Positions 42,657-50,703 of a stretch of DNA of 64,000 nucleotides are shown piece after piece. The notes below the pieces were generated by a model. It worked only from the letters and a program-made list of their open reading frames with translations, searched no databases and was not told the DNA's origin. Source of the stretch: Micromonospora sp. WMMD812 (GTDB lineage Bacteria; Actinomycetota; Actinomycetes; Mycobacteriales; Micromonosporaceae); the NCBI RefSeq assembly GCF_027497215.1, contig NZ_CP114904.1:1054001-1118000 (forward strand), given 5' to 3'. Positions within the stretch are counted from its first letter, which is position 1. Every line of letters begins with the position of its first letter. Made by a program: the position numbers and the translations under genes.

Positions 42657-43655
42657 TCAGCCGCGCCGGCGCGCCCGGGCCGCCCAGATGGCGTACGCCG
42701 GGTCCCGGTCGAGGTTGTGCCGGTCGCGGTCGTAGCGGCGGGTGGTCCGCGGATCGGCGTGCCCCATGGCGTCCTGCACGTCCTCCAGCGGCACCCCCTC
42801 GGCGCGGGCGGTGGTGGCGAACGCGTGCCGCAGCGAGTGCGGTGACAGCTTCTCCCACGCCGGGATTCCCGCCGCTCGGGCCAGCCGGCGGACCAGGCGG
42901 AACACCGAGTGCCGGTCCAGTCGCGCGCCGCTCGCGGTGGCCAGCAGCGGCCCGGCCAGGTCGACCACCGGCAGGCCCGCGCCGGCGGCACGCTGGGACA
43001 GGTAGGCGTCGACCGCGTACGCGGTGCCGGGGGTGAGCGCGCGACGTCGGGGCTTGCCGCCCTTGCCGACGAAGCGCACGCTGCGGTGTCCCCGCTCCGC
43101 GCCGAGGTCGGCCACGTCGAGCGAGACGAGTTCCCCCACCCGCAGCCCGAGATCGGCCAGCAGGGCGATGGCGGCGCGGTTGCGGGCCGCCGTGGGGCCG
43201 CTCTCCGTCTCCGCGGCGGCCAGCAGCGCGTCCACCTCATCGGGGGTGAGCCCGACGGTGGCCGAGTGGTCCCGGTCGACGCGGGGCCGGTCGGCGCCGG
43301 CGACCGGGTTGGCCTCGACCGCCCGCAGCTTGAGCAGGAAGTCGTACCAGCTGGACAGCGCGGAGAGCCGGCGGGCAACCGTGGCCGGGGTCAGTGGACG
43401 GCCGGTGCGCGGGCCGACGGTCGACTCGAGCCCCCGGGCGTACTCGTTGACGTGCAGGAACGTCGCCCCGAGCGGGTCCAGGTCGCGGGCGGCGCACCAG
43501 GTGAGCCACGCCCCGATGTCCCGCCGGTACGCGTCCCGGGTATGCGCCGACAGCCGCCGGTTGCGTAGCCACGCCTCGGTGACGTCGGTCGGGCCGGCGG
43601 GCAGGGCGGGGTGGGGCGACGGGCGCGCCAGCGCCGGGGCGTCCGAAGAGACCAT
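42657..43655 (-). CDS. Tyrosine recombinase (second in the window)
   Basis: A 332-aa site-specific recombinase. The N-terminal core-binding domain (about 25-125, with SAHTRDAYRRDIGAWLTW) and catalytic domain carry Arg in LGLRVGEL, Lys in KGGKPRRRAL, SLRHAF (HxxR), GHADP and Tyr in TTRRYDRD, so all catalytic residues are intact. ATG 43655. Unlike the recombinase at 11.4-12.4 kb, no dif-like palindrome is seen at its start. It lies between an LLM oxidoreductase and a divergent WYL regulator. It could be XerC/XerD-like or an integrase relic; 31% or less is my impression only, not a measured identity. Confidence 0.9.
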   Translation of the reverse strand: MVSSDAPALARPSPHPALPAGPTDVTEAWLRNRRLSAHTRDAYRRDIGAWLTWCAARDLDPLGATFLHVNEYARGLESTVGPRTGRPLTPATVARRLSALSSWYDFLLKLRAVEANPVAGADRPRVDRDHSATVGLTPDEVDALLAAAETESGPTAARNRAAIALLADLGLRVGELVSLDVADLGAERGHRSVRFVGKGGKPRRRALTPGTAYAVDAYLSQRAAGAGLPVVDLAGPLLATASGARLDRHSVFRLVRRLARAAGIPAWEKLSPHSLRHAFATTARAEGVPLEDVQDAMGHADPRTTRRYDRDRHNLDRDPAYAIWAARARRRG

Positions 43656-43742
43656 GTGAAAAAGGTTCTCAGCTCCGGGTGGGCAATGCCGTGAGGCGCG
43701 CCCGGCACCGGTCACGTCGGACCGGCCGGATAGCGTCGGGGC

Positions 43743-44837
43743 GTGCGCGCGAGTCGGCTGGTCTCCCTGCTGCTGCTCCTGCAGACCCGGGGCCGGATGA
43801 CCGCGCAGGAGCTCGCCGCGGCGCTGGAGGTGTCGGTCCGGACGGTCTACCGGGACGTCGAGGCGCTGGGCGCGTCCGGCGTGCCGGTCTACGCCGACCG
43901 CGGGCCGGCCGGCGGCTACCGGCTGCTGGCCGGCTACCGCACCCGGCTGACCGGGCTGACCCCCGAGGAGGCCGAGGCGCTGTTCCTGGCCGGGGTCCCC
44001 GGTCCGGCCGGCGAGCTGGGGCTCGGCTCGGTGCTGGCCACCGCGGAGCTGAAGCTGCGCGCCGCGCTGCCCGCCGAGCTGGCCGACCGGGGCGGGCGGC
44101 TCCGGCAGCGTTTCCACCTGGACGCGCCGACCTGGTTCCGCGAGCCGGAGCCCACGCCGCACCTGGCCGCCCTCGCCGACGCGGTCTGGGCGGACCGCCA
44201 GGTGCGGGTGCGCTACCGGCGGTGGCGGGCGCCCCGCGAGGTGGAGCGCGTCCTCGGTCCGCTGGGTTTGGTGCTCAAGGCCGGCCGCTGGTATCTGGTG
44301 GCCGCGGTCGGCGAGCAGGTCCGCACCTACCGGGTCGGCGCGATCCTGGCCCTGACCGCCCTGGACGAGCCCGTCCACCGGCCGGACGGGTTCGACCTGG
44401 CCCGCTGCTGGCAGGAGCACGCCGACCGCTACGAGCAGGGCGTCTACCGGGCCGAGGCGCGGGTGCGGATGACCGTGGCGGCGCTGGAGCTGATGCCGTA
44501 CGTCTTCCCGCCGGCGATGAGCCGGGCCGCCCGGGCCGCGGCGGGCGAGCCGGGTCCGGACGGCTGGCTGTTCACCACCGTGCCCATCGAGTCGGTCAAG
44601 CACGGTCACATCGAGTTGCTCAAGCTCGGCGCCGAGGTGGAGGTGCTCGCCCCCGCCGAGCTGCGCGAACGGTTCACCGCCACCGCCCACCGCCTCGCCG
44701 CGCTGTACCCCGCGGGCGCGGCGGGGCTCGCCGGGGCACCTGACGCCGGCGAGCCGGCGGGGTCCGGCGCGGCGGGGCAGCGGCACGTCGGCGACACGGC
44801 GTCGGTCAGCCCCGATGGCGGTCCGCTGCCCCGGTGA
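43743..44837 (+). CDS. WYL-domain transcriptional regulator (YafY-like)
   Basis: A 364-aa regulator. The DeoR-type HTH (about 1-60, MTAQELAAALEVSVRTVYRDVEAL) is followed by the WYL domain (about 130-300) with VRYRRWRAPREVERVLGPLGLVLKAGRWYLVAAV, split here near residues 155-190, and the WCX C-terminal extension. The last 35 residues are Gly/Ala-rich and disordered. It is divergent from the second tyrosine recombinase. GTG 43743. Ligands of WYL regulators are often nucleic-acid or metabolic signals. Confidence 0.9.
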   Translation: MRASRLVSLLLLLQTRGRMTAQELAAALEVSVRTVYRDVEALGASGVPVYADRGPAGGYRLLAGYRTRLTGLTPEEAEALFLAGVPGPAGELGLGSVLATAELKLRAALPAELADRGGRLRQRFHLDAPTWFREPEPTPHLAALADAVWADRQVRVRYRRWRAPREVERVLGPLGLVLKAGRWYLVAAVGEQVRTYRVGAILALTALDEPVHRPDGFDLARCWQEHADRYEQGVYRAEARVRMTVAALELMPYVFPPAMSRAARAAAGEPGPDGWLFTTVPIESVKHGHIELLKLGAEVEVLAPAELRERFTATAHRLAALYPAGAAGLAGAPDAGEPAGSGAAGQRHVGDTASVSPDGGPLPR

Positions 44838-44842
44838 CGGGG

Positions 44843-45733
44843 TCAGCGTCGCGCACCGACCGGTGTGCCGGGCGCGGTGGCGAGCCGCCGCAGCGCCACG
44901 CGGAGCGCCTCGTCGTCGGGGGGCAGCAGGGGCAGCCGTACGGCGTCGGTCGGGATCCGGCCCTCGGCGTGCAGGACGGCCTTGACCACGGTGGGGTTGG
45001 GCGCGGCGAACAGCGCGGTCGACAACCCGGCGAGCCGGTGGCCCAGGGCCCGGGCCCGCCCGACGTCGCCCGCCCGCCAGGCGTCGGCGAGTTCGACGAA
45101 GCCGGCGGTCGCGAGGTGCGCGGAGGCGAGGATCCCGCCGTGCGCGCCGAGCGCCAGCAGCGGCGAGATCACCGCGTCGTCCCCGCCGAGCACCGCGAAG
45201 CCGGCCGGCGGGTCGGCCAGCAACTCGACGCTGTCGGCGTCGACGGCGCCCACGGCGAGCTTGACGCCGACGACGCCGGGCAGCGCGGCGAGGCGTCGCA
45301 GCGTGTCGACGGACAGCCGCTGCCCGGTGCGGTACGGCACGTGGTAGACGACCAGCGGCACCGGGCTGGCCGCGGCGAGCGCCGCGAAGTGTGCCACCAC
45401 CCCCGTCTCGCCGGGGCGGACGAACGGCGGCACCAGGCTGAGCGCGGCGGCCACCGCGGGTTGGTCGCGCAGGGCGGTCACCGCCGCCACGCTGCTCGCG
45501 CCGACCAGCAGCGGGGCGCGGCGCTCGCGGCAGACGCCGGCGAGGATGTCGACGACGTCCCGCTGCTCGGCCGGGTCGAGTGAGGTCGGTTCGCCGGTCG
45601 TGCCCAGCGCGACCAGGCCCGCCGCGCCGCCGTCCAGCACCTCGTGCGCCAGGGTCCGCAGCGCGGCGTGCGCCACCGCGCCGGTGGCGTCGAATGGGGT
45701 GATCATCGGTACGTACACACCGGAGAGCGTCAT
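44843..45733 (-). CDS. Dihydrodipicolinate synthase family protein
   Basis: A 296-aa TIM-barrel aldolase. GTTGEPTSL binds the pyruvate-type substrate carboxylate, the Schiff-base Lys is in GVKLAVG (about 160), and the proton-relay Tyr is in VVYHVPYRTG. All catalytic parts are present, so it is an active aldolase, but the substrate may be KDG, N-acetylneuraminate or another 2-keto acid rather than lysine precursors. ATG 45733 (MTLSGVYVPM) is preferred over 45751. The divergent LysR gene (45804) is its likely regulator. Confidence 0.88.
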   Translation of the reverse strand: MTLSGVYVPMITPFDATGAVAHAALRTLAHEVLDGGAAGLVALGTTGEPTSLDPAEQRDVVDILAGVCRERRAPLLVGASSVAAVTALRDQPAVAAALSLVPPFVRPGETGVVAHFAALAAASPVPLVVYHVPYRTGQRLSVDTLRRLAALPGVVGVKLAVGAVDADSVELLADPPAGFAVLGGDDAVISPLLALGAHGGILASAHLATAGFVELADAWRAGDVGRARALGHRLAGLSTALFAAPNPTVVKAVLHAEGRIPTDAVRLPLLPPDDEALRVALRRLATAPGTPVGARR

Positions 45734-45756
45734 GGCTTCAGCGTCCGCCACCGAAC

Positions 45757-45775
45757 CGTGAAGGTCTAGTTCACG
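45757..45775. promoter_or_regulatory. LysR-type operator candidate
   Basis: CGTGAA-N7-TTCACG is a perfect 6-bp-arm palindrome in the 70-bp gap between the DHDPS-family gene (45733) and the LysR gene (45804). Its size and position suit a LysR binding site controlling both directions. Confidence 0.5.
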
Positions 45776-45803
45776 TTCCTACCGCAAACCGTAAGCTGGG
45801 CTG

Positions 45804-46742
45804 ATGCTCGACGTACGCCGGCTGCGCCTGCTCTGCGACCTGTCCCGCCTCGGCACCATCGCCGCCGTCGCGCAGGCGCACTCCTACACCCCGTCGGCGG
45901 TGTCCCAGCAGCTGTCCGCGCTGGAGCGGGAGGCCGGCGTGCCGCTGCTCGAACGCGCCGGGCGGCGGGTGACCTTGACCGCCGCGGGCCGGGTGCTGGT
46001 CGCGAACGCCGAGACGGTCCTCGCCGCGCTGGAGCAGACGTCCGCCGCCCTCGCCGCCGTCGCGACCGGGCTGACCGGCCCGCTGCGCATCGGCGCCTTC
46101 CCGACCGCCGTCCGTACGCTGCTGCCGGCCACCCTGGTCGCGCTGGGTCGCCAGCACCCGGGGCTGGACCTGACCGTCACCGAGCTTGATCCGGTCGAGG
46201 TTCCCGCCGCGCTGCGGGAGCGGCGGCTCGACGTCGGGCTGCTGCACGACTACGACGTGGTGCCGGCCGAGCCGGACCCGGTGCTGGACGCCGTGCCGCT
46301 GCTGGACGAGACGGTGTACCTCGCCGTCCCCGCCGGCTCGCCGCTCGGCGGGGCCGCCTCCCCGTCGGGCGCGGACCCCGGCATGTCGATCGGCGCCGAC
46401 CCGTTGCGGGCGGTGCGGGACGCCGCCTGGATCATGGCCAGTCCCGGGACCCTCTGCCACACCGTCACGCTGCACGTCTGCCGCGCCGCCGGCTTCACGC
46501 CCCGGGTCCGGCACCAGGCCGACGACTTCGCGACGGTGCTCGCCCTGGTCGCGGCGGACCAGGGCGTCTCCCTGGTGCCGCAGCTCGCCGCCGCGGACCC
46601 GCCGGACGGGGTCCGGCTCGTCGCGCTGGACAGCCGCCGGCGCACCCGCATCGCGTACCGGAGGGGCGCGGCGTCCCACCCGGCCGTGGCCGCGTTCGTC
46701 GCCGCGATCCGCGCCGCCACCGACGAGGCGCTGGCCCGCTGA
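45804..46742 (+). CDS. LysR-family transcriptional regulator
   Basis: A 312-aa LysR regulator. N-terminal winged helix at about 1-60 (LGTIAAVAQAHSYTPSAVSQQLSAL as HTH) followed by the LysR effector domain (about 88-300) with RIGAFPTAV, LDVGLLHDYD and GVSLVPQLAA. It belongs to the group near ArgP/amino-acid-related regulators by HTH style only. ATG 45804. It is divergent from a DHDPS-family gene across a palindrome and is followed by a strong terminator at 46902-46942. Confidence 0.9.
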   Translation: MLDVRRLRLLCDLSRLGTIAAVAQAHSYTPSAVSQQLSALEREAGVPLLERAGRRVTLTAAGRVLVANAETVLAALEQTSAALAAVATGLTGPLRIGAFPTAVRTLLPATLVALGRQHPGLDLTVTELDPVEVPAALRERRLDVGLLHDYDVVPAEPDPVLDAVPLLDETVYLAVPAGSPLGGAASPSGADPGMSIGADPLRAVRDAAWIMASPGTLCHTVTLHVCRAAGFTPRVRHQADDFATVLALVAADQGVSLVPQLAAADPPDGVRLVALDSRRRTRIAYRRGAASHPAVAAFVAAIRAATDEALAR

Positions 46743-46901
46743 CCCGTTCCCCGCCCGCGATCACCCGCGGCGGACCGGCCGCGGCGGGACCGGGACAGCG
46801 TCGCCGGCAAGGGGCGGGCGGCGTTCGACACTGCTGGGGTGGGCGGCGTTCGACCCGGCACGAGGCGGGACGGCGGCACGAGGCGGGACGGCGTCGACAC
46901 G

Positions 46902-46942
46902 GCGAGGGGCGGGACGGCCGCACCGGCCGCCCCGCCCCTCGC
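46902..46942. terminator. Two-way terminator hairpin
   Basis: A 19-bp stem (46902-46920 and 46924-46942) with one mismatch closes a 3-base loop between the convergent LysR and hsp20 genes. The stem is almost pure G/C. It is the strongest terminator-like structure in the window and probably ends transcription from both sides. Confidence 0.75.
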
Positions 46943-46947
46943 GGCCG

Positions 46948-47373
46948 TCAGGCGTTGATCTGCTTGCGGCCGTTGCCGGTGGTGGCGACGGCCACCCGCC
47001 GCGGCTTCGCCCGCTCCGCCACCGGGATCCGCAGCGTGAGCACCCCGTTCTCGTAGCCGGCCTCGAGGTTGTCGGTGTCGAGGGTGTCGCCGAGGAAGAG
47101 CTGCCGGGTGAAGGTCCCCATCGGACGCTCCGCGGCGACGAGTTCGACCGTGTCGCCGGCGGGCCGGCGCCGCTCGGCGCGGACGGTCAACACGTTGCGC
47201 TCGACGGTGCAGTCGATGCTCTCGGGGTCGACGCCGGGCAGGTCGAACGCGGCGTAGAAGTAGTCGCCGTCGCGGTAGGCATCCAGGTGCATGACCGCCG
47301 GACGGGCGGCCGTGCCGAAGAACTGCTCGGCGATCCGGTCGATCTCACGGAACGGGTCGGTGCGCATCAGCAT
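46948..47373 (-). CDS. Small heat-shock protein, Hsp20/alpha-crystallin family
   Basis: A 141-aa chaperone that holds unfolded proteins. The alpha-crystallin domain spans about 30-125: [23 protein letters not shown] at its start, NVLTVRAER in the middle and the C-terminal [13 protein letters not shown]. The C-terminal IxV-like motif is not clear. GAGGAGG precedes ATG 47373 at 7 bases (minus strand). A HAIR element just upstream indicates HspR control, so it should be heat-induced. Confidence 0.93.
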   Translation of the reverse strand: MLMRTDPFREIDRIAEQFFGTAARPAVMHLDAYRDGDYFYAAFDLPGVDPESIDCTVERNVLTVRAERRRPAGDTVELVAAERPMGTFTRQLFLGDTLDTDNLEAGYENGVLTLRIPVAERAKPRRVAVATTGNGRKQINA

Positions 47374-47411
47374 TGTCGTGCCTCCTCGGTTCTCCTGGCC
47401 GAAGGTGTTGG

Positions 47412-47432
47412 GTTGAGTCAGGTGGACTCAAC
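47412..47432. promoter_or_regulatory. HAIR element (HspR operator) upstream of hsp20
   Basis: GTTGAGT (47412-47418), seven bases, then ACTCAAC (47426-47432) is a perfect inverted repeat. The inner TTGAGT-N7-ACTCAA is the HspR-associated inverted repeat (CTTGAGT-N7-ACTCAAG) known in actinomycetes. It lies 39 bp upstream of the hsp20 start, where it would block transcription until heat releases HspR. Confidence 0.85.
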
Positions 47433-47476
47433 TTCCTCTTCAGTATTTACCGCCTCGGCGCGCCGCCGTCAACCGC

Positions 47477-47971
47477 TCAGCCGAGCAGTTTCTCGAACCA
47501 GTGCTCGGCGTACGCGTCCCGCGAGTACGCCGGGATCTCCACATACCCGTGTCGGGCGTAGAGCGCGCGGGCCTCGACCAGGTCGCTGCGGGTGTCGAGG
47601 CGGACCCGGTCGGCGCCGGCCATTCGGGCCTGCTCCTCGGCGGCGGCGAGCAGGACGGCGCCGCCGCCGCGTCCGCGCAACGCCGGCCGGACGTAGACCC
47701 GGGTCAACTCGGCCCAGGCCGGCCGGAAGCGCAACCCGGCGCAGCCGGCCGGCGCTCCGTCGTGCGTCGCGAGCAGCAGGATCCCGGTCGGGGTCACCAG
47801 GTCGTCGCTGGGTGAGTCGGCCATCGCGGCCGCCACCTCGCCCGACCGGGCCGGCCGGTGGTGGTAGCGGACCACGATCTCCTCGAAGTACTCGCGCAGT
47901 AGGCCCGCCGCGTCGGACTGGTCGGGCCGGGCCGGCGCGACCGCCCAGGCGGATCGGAGGTCACTTCTCAC
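47477..47971 (-). CDS. GNAT-family N-acetyltransferase
   Basis: A 164-aa GNAT protein. Acetyl-CoA motif ALRGRGGGAVLLAAAEEQA (about 96-114), preceded by AELTRVYVRP, and followed by VRLDTRSDLVEARALYARHGYVEI. This is the complete core fold. GTG 47971. No operon partner is evident; a heat-shock gene is downstream on the same strand. The substrate is unknown. Confidence 0.87.
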   Translation of the reverse strand: MRSDLRSAWAVAPARPDQSDAAGLLREYFEEIVVRYHHRPARSGEVAAAMADSPSDDLVTPTGILLLATHDGAPAGCAGLRFRPAWAELTRVYVRPALRGRGGGAVLLAAAEEQARMAGADRVRLDTRSDLVEARALYARHGYVEIPAYSRDAYAEHWFEKLLG

Positions 47972-48006
47972 CTGCCGATCGTCGCCGCCCGGTCAACGCG
48001 TTTTCG

Positions 48007-48076
48007 GCAGCGACCGCGGCCCGTGGCAGCGGCAGCGGCCCGTGGCAGCGATCGCGGCCCGTGGCAGCGGCCGGTG
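48007..48076. repeat. 19-bp tandem repeat, three copies plus a partial
   Basis: Units at 48007-48025, 48026-48044 and 48045-48063 share GCAGCG...GCGGCCCGTG, differing at two or three internal bases. A partial copy follows to 48076. It lies between the GNAT start and the DUF2087-type gene stop. It has no recognised role. Confidence 0.7.
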
Positions 48077-48119
48077 ATCCCCGCCCGTGCCGCCACCCGG
48101 CGCCGTGCGTTCCGGCGGG

Positions 48120-48635
48120 TCACGGTCGCCGGTAGACGCCCTGCTCCCGGGTGAGCAGCAACTCGTCCACCAGGTACCGGCGCAGCGTGACGTGGTCCGA
48201 GCCGCCGCCGTCGCACCAGGGGCGCAACGCCTCGTTCACCGCCCGCTCCGGGTAGGCCGTGTCCGGCACGAAGGACCGCCGGGCGATGTGCTCCAGCACG
48301 ATCCGCCGTCGCCCCCGCTGCGCGGGCAGGCCGATCAGCACTCCGTCGCGGACGAAGGTCCGTAGCACGGTCTCCTCGGGCGCTTCGGCCGGCCGCACCG
48401 GCCGGGGCACCCGGGCCAGTTCGCGGAGTCGGGCGGCGTCCACCGACAGCGCGCCGCCGGCGTCGGTGACCAGCCCGACGTCGGTGAGCCGGCGCAGGGC
48501 GGTCACCACGTCGCGCGTCGGGACCCCGGCCCGCTCGGCCACCTGCGCCACGTCGGCGGCGCCCAACACGATCGCCGCGAAGACCCGCCTACGTCCGTCG
48601 TCGGCCAGCGACCCGGCCAGAGCATGTGCGGTCAT
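48120..48635 (-). CDS. DUF2087 domain-containing winged-helix protein
   Basis: A 171-aa protein. An N-terminal HTH (about 25-60, AADVAQVAERAGVPTRDVVTALRRL split) is followed by the C-terminal DUF2087 domain with RRIVLEHIARRSF, YPERAVNEALRPW and TLRRYLVDELLLTREQGVYRR. This pairing is common in actinomycetes as a putative regulator. ATG 48635 (MTAHALAG). Its target is unknown. Confidence 0.85.
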   Translation of the reverse strand: MTAHALAGSLADDGRRRVFAAIVLGAADVAQVAERAGVPTRDVVTALRRLTDVGLVTDAGGALSVDAARLRELARVPRPVRPAEAPEETVLRTFVRDGVLIGLPAQRGRRRIVLEHIARRSFVPDTAYPERAVNEALRPWCDGGGSDHVTLRRYLVDELLLTREQGVYRRP

Positions 48636-48823
48636 GCCGGCCACCCTGCCAGTGGCGGCCCGGGGCCCGCCAGGCGATTTCCGCCCGGCCTGGCGGCGCG
48701 AGACGCGGACGGATCCGCGCCGGCGCGGCCGGCGGCGGTACCCGCGGCCGGCTCCGGGCGCGCCGGCCCGCACCGCCACCCGGCGCGGGCCCGGCCGACA
48801 AAGCGCCACCGGCGGGGTGGCCG

Positions 48824-49354
48824 TCAGTCGGCCGGCCGCTCGGCGGCGAGCATGACGCGGCGCAGCAGGTCGGACAGGAGGCGCCGCTCGTCCGGGTCGA
48901 GCGCCCCGAGCAGCCGGTGCTCCTCGGCCCCGAGGACGTCGAGCGCTCCCTGCCAGGCCTCCCGGCCCGCGTCGGTGAGCGCGACGTCGACCCGCCGGCG
49001 GTCGACGGTGGACGGGATCCGCTCGACGAAGCCCCGCCGGACCAGCGTGTCGACCCGGGCGGTGACCGAGGCCGGGGCCATGCCGAGGTCGGCGGCGATC
49101 TCCGAGGGCGCGGCCCGACCCTGCCGGCCGGCCAGGGCGTGCAGGGTGTCGTACTCATGCGCCGGCAGGTCGACGTCCGCCAGTGCGCGTTCCTTGACGG
49201 CGCGCAGGTGGCGGCTCAGCGCGCCCATCCGGGTCACCGCGCCCTCCACGTCGGGGTCGAGGTCCGGCAGGACGGGCAGCCAGCGTTCGACGTGCCGGTC
49301 GATGCGGTCGCGGGGGGTCACCACGTCATGATACTGCAACACCGAAATATTCAT
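48824..49354 (-). CDS. MarR-family regulator of the adjoining MFS exporter
   Basis: A 176-aa MarR protein. The HTH is at about 80-115 (AAPSEIAADLGMAPASVTARVDTLVRRGFVERI split), and the wing has DRRRVDVALT. ATG 49354. It is divergent from an MFS efflux-type transporter, with a perfect 12-bp palindrome in the 35-bp gap, the classic local repressor/exporter arrangement. Confidence 0.88.
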   Translation of the reverse strand: MNISVLQYHDVVTPRDRIDRHVERWLPVLPDLDPDVEGAVTRMGALSRHLRAVKERALADVDLPAHEYDTLHALAGRQGRAAPSEIAADLGMAPASVTARVDTLVRRGFVERIPSTVDRRRVDVALTDAGREAWQGALDVLGAEEHRLLGALDPDERRLLSDLLRRVMLAAERPAD

Positions 49355-49364
49355 TGCCGAAAGG

Positions 49365-49376
49365 TTCGACGTCGAA
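49365..49376. promoter_or_regulatory. Palindromic MarR operator candidate
   Basis: TTCGACGTCGAA is a perfect 12-bp palindrome in the 35-bp gap between the divergent MarR (49354) and MFS (49390) genes, placed over both probable promoters. Confidence 0.55.
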
Positions 49377-49389
49377 GTATGTTGCGGAC

Positions 49390-50628
49390 GTGACTCAACC
49401 CCTGCGCCAGCCCGCCTTCCGGCTGCTCTTCCTCGGCCGCACCGTCTCCGCGGTCGGCGACGCGGTCGTCCCCGCCGCGCTCGCCCTCGCCGTGCTGCGC
49501 GCCACCGGCTCCACCTCCGCTCTCGCCCTGGTCCTCGGCGCGGCGATGGTGCCCCGGCTGCTCCTGCTCCCGCTCGGCGGCGTGGCGGCCGACCGGTTCG
49601 ACGCCCGCCGGGTCGCGATCCTGGCCGACCTGACCCGCGTCGTCACCCAACTCGTGGTCGGCCTCGAGCTGCTCGGCGGCGACCCGTCGCTGACCTCGAT
49701 CACCGTGGTCTCGGCGGTCGGCGGCGTCGCCGCGGCGTTCGCCCTGCCCACCGGGTCCCCCCTGGTCGCCGGCACCGTGGAACCCGCGGGCCGGCAGCGG
49801 GCCAACGCGCTGCTCGGGACCACCGCCAACGCCAGCCGGCTCGCCGGTCCCGCCCTGGCCGGTGCCCTCATCTGGGCCGCCGGCCCCGGCTGGGCGTTCG
49901 TCCTCGACGCCGGCTCGTTCGCGATCAGCGCCGCCCTGCTCGCGGTCATCCGGGTACGGCCCGTGCCCCGGACCGAGCGCCGTTCGCTCGCCGCGGACCT
50001 GCTGCACGGCTGGCGTGAGGTCCGCGCCCGGACCTGGTTCTGGAGCAGCCTGCTCGGCCACGGCGTGTGGAACGGCGCCGCCGCGGTGCTCACCACCCTC
50101 GGCCCGGCCGTCGCCGTCAACCGCCTCGGTGGCGAAGGGGTCTGGCTGCTGATGCTCCAGGCCGGGGCGGTCGGCATGCTCGCCGGATCGCTGCTCGCCG
50201 GCCGGTTCCGGCCCCGCCGCCCGGTGCTGCTGGCCAACCTCGGGCTCGCCAGCTACGCCGCGCCACTGATCCTGCTCGCCGTCGCCGCACCCGCCCCGGC
50301 CGTCGTCGCCGCGTACGGGATCGCGCTGGCCGCCCTGGGCTACCTCAACCCGGTCTGGGAGACCGTGGTGCAGGGCCAGTTCCCGCCGCACGTGCTGGCC
50401 CGGGTCACCTCGTACGACTGGCTGGTGTCGCTGGGCGCGATGCCCGTCGGCTACGCCCTCGCACCGCTCGCCGCCCGGGTCTGGGGCGAGCCGGCACCCC
50501 TGGCCGCCGCCGGCGCGCTGGTCCTGGTGGCCTGCGCCGGCACCGCGCTGGTTCCCGGCGTACGCCGGCTGGCCTGGCCGGCCCCCGCGACGCCGGAACC
50601 GACCCGCGAACCACTCGCCGCGCGGTGA
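49390..50628 (+). CDS. MFS transporter, drug-efflux type
   Basis: A 412-aa membrane protein with about 12 TM helices of the enterobactin-exporter/macrolide-efflux MFS group. N-terminal RQPAFRLLFLGRTVSAVGDAV, the loop-2-3 motif GVAADRFDARRVAI, and C-terminal GYLNPVWETVVQGQFPP are typical. GTG 49390. A MarR repressor gene is divergent. Efflux of a toxic compound is likely; the substrate is unknown. Confidence 0.88.
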   Translation: MTQPLRQPAFRLLFLGRTVSAVGDAVVPAALALAVLRATGSTSALALVLGAAMVPRLLLLPLGGVAADRFDARRVAILADLTRVVTQLVVGLELLGGDPSLTSITVVSAVGGVAAAFALPTGSPLVAGTVEPAGRQRANALLGTTANASRLAGPALAGALIWAAGPGWAFVLDAGSFAISAALLAVIRVRPVPRTERRSLAADLLHGWREVRARTWFWSSLLGHGVWNGAAAVLTTLGPAVAVNRLGGEGVWLLMLQAGAVGMLAGSLLAGRFRPRRPVLLANLGLASYAAPLILLAVAAPAPAVVAAYGIALAALGYLNPVWETVVQGQFPPHVLARVTSYDWLVSLGAMPVGYALAPLAARVWGEPAPLAAAGALVLVACAGTALVPGVRRLAWPAPATPEPTREPLAAR

Positions 50629-50703
50629 CGGCGCCCCGTGGCCGACCTGTGACCCGGCCGCCGGCTGTCGGGGCACCACTCCCCGGCCCCGGCCGGCCAT
50701 GAT

